From contig JAPKMR010000005.1 in assembly GCA_026645815.1 (NCBI GenBank), positions 1 through 64,000 of the forward strand: a stretch of DNA of 64,000 nucleotides, given 5' to 3'. Both the position numbers and the translations under genes were made by a program. Source of the stretch: Anaerolineae bacterium (GTDB taxonomy: Bacteria; Chloroflexota; Anaerolineae; B4-G1; SLSP01). Positions 57,430 to 64,000 of the stretch are shown here, in pieces; the stretch's first letter is position 1; each line of letters begins with the position of its first letter. The notes beneath the pieces are model-generated. The model searched no databases. It saw only the letters and a program-made list of their open reading frames with translations, and was not told where the DNA came from.

Positions 57430-58977
57430 ATGTCTCGTTGGGTTCGCATTTTTGAATGGTTGATTTTTTCCGGGTTGTTGGTGCTGATTGTTCTGGGAGC
57501 GCGTTCTTGGGCTGAGGACGCCCCCCGGGTTGCTCTGGTCACGGTGACGCCCTCAGCAGTTTCCACCACTCCCCCGACGGCTACGCCGACAGTGATAACG
57601 ATTCCGCCGACGTGGACGCCGACCGCTACACCTACGCGCACGCCGCGTCCGACCGCCACACCCTCCCCCACGCTCACGCCTACGATTACCCCTACACCTT
57701 CGCCATTGGTATTGCCAGGACCGGTTGCGATCATTTCGGAAACAGTCGTAGTTACTTCAACGATGCCACGACCGGAACCCTTCCCGATGGTTGCACAGCC
57801 TAAGGGGACGATCAACATCATGCTTTTGGGGATGGACCGCAGCGGCGGAACGGAGACGGCACGCACCGATGTGATGATGATCGCCTCTATCTTCCCCGAT
57901 GTGCCCTCGGTCAGCCTTATCTCCATTCCACGTGACTACTATGCCTGGATTCCTAATTGGGGTTTGGACAAAATTAATACGACCTACCTTCGGGGGGTAA
58001 AAACGCACTATCCGGGCGGTGGTCCGGCGATTGTCAAAGCTGCCATCGAGTACAACTTTGGCATCCCCATTCACTATTATGCGATGGTGGACTTTGGCAG
58101 CTACCAACAAATCGTGGATGCCGTCGGCGGTGTGGATGTGGTTGTCGAATGCCCCTTCCACGATACTTACCCTGATGAGGATTCGCCCGAAGGGCAAACG
58201 GATATTGACATGAATCCCGGAATCCATCATCTGGATGGCAAACATGCGCTCTGGTACGTTCGCTCCCGGTGGAATACATCCGATTTTGACCGGCATCGCC
58301 GGCAACAGCAGGTGCTGCGTGCGGTCATGCAGCAAGCGTTGACGCAGAACCTCCTCTCGCGCATTCCGGAGCTGTGGGGAGTATATCAGGATGCTGTAGA
58401 AACGGACCTCAAACTCACGGATATCATTTATTTGGGATCGGTGGGGGCGCGTCTGGATATGCGCGATATCAAGAGTCGCTTCATTCGTGGCGCTGATTTG
58501 CTCACTGCATGGACGGCGCCCAACGGCGGGGCTGTGCTCGTACCCAACTATGAAAACATGCGTAACTTCATTTCTGAGGCTGCTCAGCCCCCCGTGACTA
58601 GCCGGGCCTCACAGCGCGCCTTCCGGGTTGTTGTTGCTAATGCCACCGGTAACGCGGGGTGGGGGCACGTGGCTGCATATCGCCTGGGACTCGAAGGCTT
58701 TGAGGTGGTAGCGGTTGAGGAGGCTCCGGGAACGGCGCGTACAACCGTCATCAATTATATGACCACGAGCAAAGGCTCACCTGTCTATAAGTTTCAGCAA
58801 CTCTACAAGCTGCAATCTGGCGATCTGATTGCTGAGCCGCTGGAGAACAGCGATGTGGACTTCCGTGTAACTCTGGGGTGGAACTACAACCCTTGCCTTG
58901 GAACGACCACGGCGATCTGGCACGCTACGCCTACACCTGCACCTACGCCCACGGCAACACCCGAGGGGCAGGAGTAA
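57430..58977 (+). CDS. LytR-CpsA-Psr (LCP) family protein with LytR_C domain
   Basis: The 515-residue protein (ATG 57430 after AGGGG; the frame is open to a GTG at 57406) has one N-terminal TM helix (FEWLIFSGLLVLIVLGA), an external Thr/Pro-rich spacer (about residues 40-105) and an LCP domain: NIMLLGMDRSG, TDVMMIASI, VSLISIPRDYYAWIP, KINTTYLRG, ALWYVRSRWNTSDFDRHRRQQQVL. A LytR_C domain follows (VVVANATGNAGWGHVAAYRLGLEGF). LCP enzymes transfer glycopolymers from lipid carriers to the envelope. A terminator follows. Confidence 0.93.
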   Translation: MSRWVRIFEWLIFSGLLVLIVLGARSWAEDAPRVALVTVTPSAVSTTPPTATPTVITIPPTWTPTATPTRTPRPTATPSPTLTPTITPTPSPLVLPGPVAIISETVVVTSTMPRPEPFPMVAQPKGTINIMLLGMDRSGGTETARTDVMMIASIFPDVPSVSLISIPRDYYAWIPNWGLDKINTTYLRGVKTHYPGGGPAIVKAAIEYNFGIPIHYYAMVDFGSYQQIVDAVGGVDVVVECPFHDTYPDEDSPEGQTDIDMNPGIHHLDGKHALWYVRSRWNTSDFDRHRRQQQVLRAVMQQALTQNLLSRIPELWGVYQDAVETDLKLTDIIYLGSVGARLDMRDIKSRFIRGADLLTAWTAPNGGAVLVPNYENMRNFISEAAQPPVTSRASQRAFRVVVANATGNAGWGHVAAYRLGLEGFEVVAVEEAPGTARTTVINYMTTSKGSPVYKFQQLYKLQSGDLIAEPLENSDVDFRVTLGWNYNPCLGTTTAIWHATPTPAPTPTATPEGQE

Positions 58978-58993
58978 AACTCGCGATACATAA

Positions 58994-59025
58994 TAGAGGC
59001 GGCGCCAAGCGCCGCCTCTATTTTT
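58994..59025 (+). terminator. Intrinsic terminator of the LCP gene
   Basis: TAGAGGCGGCG-CCAAG-CGCCGCCTCTA forms a perfect 11-bp stem followed by TTTTT, 16 bp after the stop. Confidence 0.9.
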
Positions 59026-59111
59026 ACCTGAGCACAAAGAACTGCTAGAACTCACCGCCCTTTGTCTCGTGCTTCTCGCGGGCACGTCAGGGCGCAAATC
59101 TGTTTACCACA

Positions 59112-60212
59112 TCACGGATTGGTTGTGTAGGCCCCGCCGCACATCTCGAAGTGTTCCAGGTGTTCGGCTTCAATCTCCGCAAACAGGTGACTGCCGTCGT
59201 TCTTGTTACAGTCTACCATGAAGAAATAGTAAGATGTCTCCGCCGGGAAGGCAGCTGCCTGGATGGCAGCTGCGCCGGGGCTGGCGATCGGCGCCGGCGG
59301 CAATCCCAGGGTGCGATAAGTATTGTACGGTGAATCTACTTCAAGATCCACAAAGTAGATAACCCGTTTCCACCACGTTCCTTCCTCAGGGCGATAGCCC
59401 AGGGCGTATTGAACCGTGGGGCAGGCTGCCAAAGGCCATCCGTCGCGTATCCGGTTGAGATAGACGCCTGCAATCACGGGACGTTCTGTATCTACTACGG
59501 CCTCACGCTCAACGATGGATGCCAGGGTGATGCCCTCGAAGAGGCTCAGTCCATGCGCCGTGAAACCCTGTTGCACTTCGGGCGTCACCTGCTTCTCGAA
59601 GGCTGCCAGCATCCGTTCGATCAAATCGTACGCAGTTGGCGCCTGGGGCAACCGGTAGGTATCGGGAAACAGGAAGCCTTCCAGAGTGGCGGTGACCGGA
59701 ACCTGGGAGAGGAAGGGGAAACGGCTGACCAGGTCGGTTTGCGCCCATCCTGTTGTCGCCAGCTGGAGGAACTCGTCAGGATTGATGCCCGTCTCGGCTG
59801 AGACCAGGGTGATGACTTCTTCCAACCGCTTGCCCTCAGGAATGGTCACCTGAATATCGGGCGCGGCGGCATTCTGCATCGCGAGCGCGATTTCAGGAAT
59901 AGTCATCGCGGCATTCAGGGTATAGCTACCGGCTTGAATATCCGCATCGAGTCCTTTATACTGCACATAGCGCCGGAAAAGCTCCGCATCCGTGATCAAT
60001 CCCTCGCGTTGCAACCGGTTACCAATCACTTCGACACTCTGCCCCGGTTCCACCGTGAAAGTCACCGGAGTGTTATCGTCGCTGGCAGCCTGACTGAGAG
60101 CTTCGGTCTTGCTGTCAATATAGAAGCTCAGGTACATGGATTCTAGCGAACAGGATACGAGTAACAATACTGCCAATAAGCTCAGTAACGTAAAAGTATA
60201 ACGGTTTTTCAT
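59112..60212 (-). CDS. mltG: Endolytic murein transglycosylase MltG
   Basis: The 366-residue protein has an N-terminal lipoprotein-like signal (FTLLSLLAVLLLVSCSLES), a LysM-like VEPGQSVEVIGNRLQREGLI segment and the YceG/MltG catalytic domain: VTIPEGKRLEEV, LEGFLFPDTYRL, catalytic Glu in LASIVEREAV and SPYNTYRTLGLPPAPIASPG. It cuts nascent glycan strands to set their length. The Cys after VLLLVS may make it a lipoprotein rather than the usual TM protein. It sits 76 bp downstream of ruvX, its common neighbour. Confidence 0.93.
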   Translation of the reverse strand: MKNRYTFTLLSLLAVLLLVSCSLESMYLSFYIDSKTEALSQAASDDNTPVTFTVEPGQSVEVIGNRLQREGLITDAELFRRYVQYKGLDADIQAGSYTLNAAMTIPEIALAMQNAAAPDIQVTIPEGKRLEEVITLVSAETGINPDEFLQLATTGWAQTDLVSRFPFLSQVPVTATLEGFLFPDTYRLPQAPTAYDLIERMLAAFEKQVTPEVQQGFTAHGLSLFEGITLASIVEREAVVDTERPVIAGVYLNRIRDGWPLAACPTVQYALGYRPEEGTWWKRVIYFVDLEVDSPYNTYRTLGLPPAPIASPGAAAIQAAAFPAETSYYFFMVDCNKNDGSHLFAEIEAEHLEHFEMCGGAYTTNP

Positions 60213-60288
60213 GGTACTCCTTGAGAAGTGCCTCAGCAGAAAGGGCTAAAGGCTATTGCTGACCGGGCTAAGCCGGTGCGTTTAGCTT

Positions 60289-60702
60289 TCAACTGCCACT
60301 CCTGAGATGCTCGAGATAGCTTTGCAGAATAATGGCTGCAGCGATGGCGTCAATCGCTTGTTTCCCCGGTTCGCGGCCCTGGCTGCGCAATACGTCTTCA
60401 GCCTCAACACTGGTAAGGCGTTCATCCCAAAATACCACCGGCAGATTTGCCGCCTGTGCCAGGGCCGACCCATAATCCCGCACCCAGGTGGCTTGGGCGC
60501 CTTCGGTGCCGTCCATATTGAGGGGTAGCCCGATAATCAGCGCGCCGACTTGATGCTGTTGCACCAGCGTCTCGATGTGGGCAAAGTCGGCGGTGCGTGA
60601 GCTGCGGTAGAACATTTCGAGGGGGCGTGCCAGCGTGCCGGTGCTATCACTCAAAGCGACGCCGATACGCCGATCTCCAAGATCAAGAGCCAGATAACGC
60701 AT
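60289..60702 (-). CDS. ruvX: Putative pre-16S rRNA nuclease / Holliday junction resolvase-like YqgF
   Basis: The 137-residue protein begins MRYLALDLGDRRIGVALSDSTG, the usual YqgF/RuvX opening with its catalytic Asp, and carries IIGLPLNMDGTEG and VFWDERLTSVEAEDVLRSQG, then the AIDAIAAAIILQSYL end. Relatives process the 5' end of 16S rRNA. ATG 60702 is used because the family starts there; a longer frame to 60750 overlaps the preceding gene. Confidence 0.93.
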   Translation of the reverse strand: MRYLALDLGDRRIGVALSDSTGTLARPLEMFYRSSRTADFAHIETLVQQHQVGALIIGLPLNMDGTEGAQATWVRDYGSALAQAANLPVVFWDERLTSVEAEDVLRSQGREPGKQAIDAIAAAIILQSYLEHLRSGS

Positions 60703-60737
60703 GATCACATCAAATGGGTGAGAACTGGAGAATCCAG

Positions 60738-62288
60738 TCACGGATTCCACTGGGCTGGAACGGTTTCGAATTGTGTTCTCAGCGCAAGCCGTGGCATGAA
60801 GGGAAACCAGTCCGGCTTGATGGTTAGTTCCGGCGGCTGTGCCAGGGGCAGAGTTTCTGCCAACACTTCTTGAGCCGCAGCGATACGCAGCCCTTGTATA
60901 TCACTCCGGGCCGTTTCGAGATCTAGCGAAGCTGTCGCCAGGGCATGTGCGGTCACATAGAACGTGAACCGTCCAGGGCCGATATCTTCTTCGGCGGATT
61001 CACCGTATTCAAAGCGCGTATCGGTCAGCGTATAGCCTTCAGGCAGGGCGCGTGCCAGCTGCCGGAAAGCTACCGCCTGCACGTCGCGCGCCTGTACCGC
61101 TTCACCTGTCACTAATAAGCGCAGGGATAGCCCCAGTACCTCGGTTTGCTCACCGGTGAGGTGTGTGTAGGCTTCTTTGGGAACGGCCTGGATGACCAGA
61201 GTCTGGCGGGGCAAGAACTCCCCCGGTTCCAAATACTCGCTTTTTAGCAGCCCTTCATAGGCGTCATTGAGCACCTGCTGCGCGACCATGCTCCAGAGGC
61301 GTTCTTTATCAGCTTCAGAGACGGTGGCAACGATCTGGCTTTCCGCACCGGAAATCTGATTCGGGTTGGTCACTTTGAGCGCAAAACCTGCCATGCCCTC
61401 GATAAAGTTGATCTGGTAGGCATCTACATTCCCGCGCGGGCCTTCCTCAGTTGCCTCAATAGGTGCGCTTTCCTGTCCTAAAGGTGGCACCGTGATTTCG
61501 GCTGTGGTGACGAATCGCACAGGGTAGGAGCCACCCGAGGTTCGAACGAGCGTCCCCTTCGGCACCCGATAGGGTTGTGCCAACAGGTTCGAGAACATCA
61601 CATAGCCCGTGGCTTTGCCCGAGAATGCATAACTCTGCCCCGCTGGTCGAATCTCAGCGTAGCCTTCGAATTCATCGCCCACGCGATGGGAGGGAATGAC
61701 GTTGCGCTGTAGGTCTACCTGCTCGAGGCTCGGGTCCACCGAGATGGGAATAATCAAGCTGTAGGTGTCGCTCTTTGGCGTCAGCTTCACTGTGGCTGAT
61801 GGCGTTAACAGGAAGGCGAAACCGGCGAGCACAGCCAGCACTCCTAGCGCCAACAACCCTTCCAGCACCCAAAGCCACCATGGCTGGCGGTGCGATGCGG
61901 GTCGTTTGCGTGGCTGTGGGTCTTCAGCCCATGGCGGGCGGATTTGGGGTGATGGACGTTTGGGGCGTCGTTGCGCCGGGAATCTTTGATGTTGCGCGAA
62001 ATATGCCTGGGCAGCTTCCTCGCTCGAGAAGACCGGGAATCCTGCCTGCCGTGCCAGGGGGCGCCGTTCTGGATCCTCTACCACCAGGGCAATATCGAGA
62101 TCCTGCTCCACTCCGGCGCGCATGAGAAATTCGAAGTCTAGCGGGATGCTCCAGCCCTTATCCGAGGCTTCCCAGGGTAATACCAGGAGCAAGCGCTCGT
62201 CTGTGGCGCGACGTAACATCTCGCGCACAGTATAACGATCATCTGTATTCGTGATTTGCAGAATCGTGAGCTCTCGTTGTTCTTCCAT
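60738..62288 (-). CDS. Membrane protein with baseplate-J-like extracytoplasmic domain
   Basis: The 516-residue protein has three parts. Residues 1-100 form an alpha/beta domain (ELTILQITNTDDRYTVREML, LLLVLPWEA, DIALVVEDPERRPLARQAGFPVF). A basic Pro/Arg linker leads to one TM helix (about 140-160, LWVLEGLLALGVLAVLAGFAFLL). The C-terminus is beta-rich, with GTLVRTSGGSYPVRFVTTAEITVPPLG and SAPIEATEEGPRGNV, of the type annotated as baseplate J/gp47-like. It is not accompanied by phage genes. ATG 62288 is chosen; a TTG further upstream is possible and neither has a clear ribosome-binding site. Confidence 0.75.
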   Translation of the reverse strand: MEEQRELTILQITNTDDRYTVREMLRRATDERLLLVLPWEASDKGWSIPLDFEFLMRAGVEQDLDIALVVEDPERRPLARQAGFPVFSSEEAAQAYFAQHQRFPAQRRPKRPSPQIRPPWAEDPQPRKRPASHRQPWWLWVLEGLLALGVLAVLAGFAFLLTPSATVKLTPKSDTYSLIIPISVDPSLEQVDLQRNVIPSHRVGDEFEGYAEIRPAGQSYAFSGKATGYVMFSNLLAQPYRVPKGTLVRTSGGSYPVRFVTTAEITVPPLGQESAPIEATEEGPRGNVDAYQINFIEGMAGFALKVTNPNQISGAESQIVATVSEADKERLWSMVAQQVLNDAYEGLLKSEYLEPGEFLPRQTLVIQAVPKEAYTHLTGEQTEVLGLSLRLLVTGEAVQARDVQAVAFRQLARALPEGYTLTDTRFEYGESAEEDIGPGRFTFYVTAHALATASLDLETARSDIQGLRIAAAQEVLAETLPLAQPPELTIKPDWFPFMPRLALRTQFETVPAQWNP

Positions 62289-62429
62289 CGGGTGGCAGTA
62301 TGCCACAACTTGGTGATTTGCCAAGCGCGTTCCTCGCGCCGTGCGTTTGGGGCGCCGAGCACCCGGTGCGCCATCGCCCTGGTCCTATCTGGCGAAGTGG
62401 TTTCCCGCAACTAAAGCGGGAGATGGAAA

Positions 62430-62465
62430 AGGTGTTTTGCCGCGGCGTGCCGTGGCAAAACACCT
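62430..62465. repeat. Palindromic element (H15)
   Basis: AGGTGTTTTGCC and GGCAAAACACCT enclose a GCGG...CCGT inner stem with one G-U pair. GTGTTTT/AAAACAC arms place it in the family. It lies between two minus-strand genes. Confidence 0.8.
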
Positions 62466-62525
62466 GCCCATTATTCTTCCTTAGAGTGCTCGATGCGCAG
62501 CGACCTGGCTTTATATGGCCCTGGC

Positions 62526-63779
62526 TCAGCGACTCCGTCCGCGTGGTTGCGCTGTTGCTTCGGTAGTTTCGTTTTCCTCAGGTTTGCCGGCACCACGCAG
62601 ATTGACCAGTTTGTTCAACATGTCGAACCAGAATGGCGCGCCCAAAGCCAGAGCGAAGATGGTCAGTAGCCATCCCCCAATACGCGAGAGCCATCCCATA
62701 AAGGTGCGTGGCATCAGTCCCAAATCTGGCGCGTCGTGATTTTGAGGGTCGGGCCAACCGACCGGGAGTTGCAGCGCATACAGCTCGGTGATGTAGCCGT
62801 CAATTTGGGTCAGAGGCGCTGTCTGGGTGGGGGAGATGGTGGAAGTGGGAGAAATTGTCGTGGTGGTGGTCAATACGGTTAAGCTGCCCAGCGTAGTGCT
62901 GAGCGTTTCCGTCGCTTGCACGGTGCTCTCTTTTGTCGCTGTCACCCGTTGCTCAGCCGCGATGACCACCGCCTCGCGCAGCGTGGGGTCGCGATAGAGC
63001 GTATTGGCAATGAGGATAGTATCCACGTTGAGAGCCAGGGTCACGACTGCAGCAATGATCAGCGTGATGAGCTGCAATTTACGCTTGTACCAACCGGAGA
63101 CACGCTCCATAGTGGTGTTGAACCAGGCTTCCAGATTGGCTTCGAAACGGTCCAGGCTGCCCTGTGCGTCGTCCAATAATGTCAACAACGCCTGTCTGGC
63201 GGGGTTCTCATTGGGAAGTTTCTCAACGACGGTTCGAATCTCTCCTAGTTCCGATGGCGGGCTATCGGCAATGAGACGGTGTTTCAGCCAGTCCGTGAAC
63301 AAGTCTACAAGTGGCTTTCCCTCTGGGGGCGCCGGTTTTTTAGGGGTATCTTGTTCTCTTAATATGCTGGTGATGGTTTTGGCGAAAGTCGCTGGAGGAA
63401 TGTAGGAGGGACCCCCGCGAGCGTCCACCGCTGTGAACTCCATTCCAGGCGCCCGTGAGGGTTGAGCGGGGCCTTTGCCTACCTTCTTTGCCACCGCGCG
63501 GTCTTCCATCTGTTTTTTCTTGCGTTTGTTAAAGGTTTTATCAAACGTCCCCTCGCGAAACAGACTCTTGATCAGACTGTGTTGGTAGAACTTTGTGGCG
63601 AGTTCGACTTGTTCTTCATACTCTCCACCCAGCATCTGTTTGATAGCTACTTTCAAGGTCGCCGCCCGCATTTCCCAGATTCGCGCGATGGCTTCATTGA
63701 TGGTGGAAACAATGAGGCTCAGCAGAAAGTAGATCAGTGCCAGGCCGATGCCAACTTCGATCATTTGCAGGTTCAACAT
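62526..63779 (-). CDS. Membrane protein of unknown function
   Basis: The 417-residue protein has an N-terminal TM helix (VGIGLALIYFLLSLIVSTINEAIA), a basic KRKKKQ segment, a long cytosolic part, a central TM (about 243-260, LQLITLIIAAVVTLALNVDTILIA), a Thr/Ser-rich stretch and a last TM region (WLLTIFALALGAPFWFDMLNKLVNLRGAG). The closing phrase FWFDMLNKLVNLRGAG is one I associate with a widespread uncharacterised membrane family. No catalytic motif is seen. It follows the truncated zinc-ribbon gene by 48 bp. Confidence 0.75.
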   Translation of the reverse strand: MLNLQMIEVGIGLALIYFLLSLIVSTINEAIARIWEMRAATLKVAIKQMLGGEYEEQVELATKFYQHSLIKSLFREGTFDKTFNKRKKKQMEDRAVAKKVGKGPAQPSRAPGMEFTAVDARGGPSYIPPATFAKTITSILREQDTPKKPAPPEGKPLVDLFTDWLKHRLIADSPPSELGEIRTVVEKLPNENPARQALLTLLDDAQGSLDRFEANLEAWFNTTMERVSGWYKRKLQLITLIIAAVVTLALNVDTILIANTLYRDPTLREAVVIAAEQRVTATKESTVQATETLSTTLGSLTVLTTTTTISPTSTISPTQTAPLTQIDGYITELYALQLPVGWPDPQNHDAPDLGLMPRTFMGWLSRIGGWLLTIFALALGAPFWFDMLNKLVNLRGAGKPEENETTEATAQPRGRSR

Positions 63780-63827
63780 TGGAATCCCCCTTTCGTGTGC
63801 TGCAAAAGTAGCATGCGCTTCTTGGTC

Positions 63828-64000
63828 TTACTTGAGTTGATCCAGACGGTTACCACAAGCCGGGCAAGTTTTCCATCCATGGTGGATGTTATGCCCACAA
63901 TAGGGACAGGCAGGGAGTCTGGATGAGGTGGGCACAGTCCCGGTGTGGTTGAGCCGTTGTACCACCAGGATAATCACGGCCATGTGTCCTATAGGGATGA
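63828..64000 (-). CDS. Zinc-ribbon membrane protein (partial, 5' end off the window)
   Basis: Reading upstream from the TAA at 63828-63830, the frame is open to the right edge and encodes at least 56 residues: a hydrophobic segment (GHMAVIILVVQRL) followed by a C-terminal zinc ribbon (CPYCGHNIHHGWKTCPACG) and a short tail. It would be the first visible gene of the operon that continues with the 417-residue membrane protein. Confidence 0.65.
   Translation of the reverse strand, partial: IPIGHMAVIILVVQRLNHTGTVPTSSRLPACPYCGHNIHHGWKTCPACGNRLDQLK

Noticed and set aside
60738-62288. Remnant prophage tail gene
   Set aside because: A TM anchor and cell-wall neighbours, with no other phage-like gene within 10 kb, make a prophage unlikely.

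Overview
The window looks like a chromosomal segment of a Chloroflexota bacterium, most likely an Anaerolineae-type heterotroph. This rests on gene content: a sugar-phosphate microcompartment locus, GH3/GH51/GH94 saccharide metabolism, tandem deoxynucleoside kinases, baseplate-J-like and zinc-ribbon membrane proteins, and frequent GTG/TTG starts. No rRNA or ribosomal-protein genes are present to fix the taxonomy.

Layout. 1-3.7 kb (minus strand) is the cargo half of a bacterial microcompartment (BMC) operon: an RpiB-like isomerase, deoxyribose-phosphate aldolase (DeoC), a pentameric shell protein, an aldehyde dehydrogenase and a truncated small protein. Several carry encapsulation-peptide-like tails, and the combination fits the sugar-phosphate-utilising (SPU) BMC class. 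3.8-6.8 kb is a PstI/BsuBI-type restriction-modification system with a DUF6398 gene. 7.4-11.7 kb carries cytosolic GH3 and GH51 enzymes and an orphan corrinoid protein. 11.8-12.9 kb has a HAD hydrolase and a DUF3795 protein. 13.0-15.1 kb is an AT-richer RloA/RloB-type (AAA ATPase plus Toprim-like) putative defence operon whose promoter is bracketed by a perfect 17-bp inverted repeat. 15.1-18.5 kb encodes a two-subunit amino-acid/sarcosine dehydrogenase-like flavoprotein complex. 18.8-21.4 kb is a membrane-protein operon that appears to start from a leaderless promoter. 21.8-24.5 kb holds an RRM protein and a ChlI/ChlD metal-chelatase pair joined by a complete dnaX-type -1 programmed-frameshift signal. 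24.6-31.0 kb has PncC, a metal-site-less MBL protein, an AlaX editing protein, a GAF-GAF-PAS histidine kinase and two deoxynucleoside kinases. 31.2-35.5 kb is a thiol-redox/peroxide cluster with divergent promoters at its left edge. 35.7-38.9 kb has a TPR lipoprotein, a second degenerate MBL protein and a YprB-type nuclease. tRNA-Gly(CCC) lies at 39.1 kb. 39.3-46.7 kb is a cellobiose locus: a LacI regulator with a CebR-type operator, two GH94 phosphorylases and a solute-binding protein without a signal peptide. 46.8-51.6 kb has a zinc-ribbon protein, a translationally coupled three-gene operon and an MscS channel. 52-57 kb has an aspartate aminotransferase, a 1199-residue GH13 protein and a 35-residue membrane peptide. 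57.4-64 kb is an envelope cluster (LCP protein, MltG, RuvX, baseplate-J-like protein, membrane proteins).

Two themes cut across the map. First, a family of near-perfect palindromes with the shape (G)TG(A/T)TTTTT-GC core-AAAAA(T/A)CA(C) recurs at more than ten intergenic sites, some in divergent promoter regions where a terminator is not expected; some copies neighbour a second conserved module. Second, several enzymes have lost or replaced textbook active-site residues (two MBL proteins, the RpiB homologue, the thioredoxin reductase). The most striking single observation is the chlI-chlD frameshift cassette, which would make two chelatase subunits from one message. Positions of short sites were counted by eye and may be off by one base.
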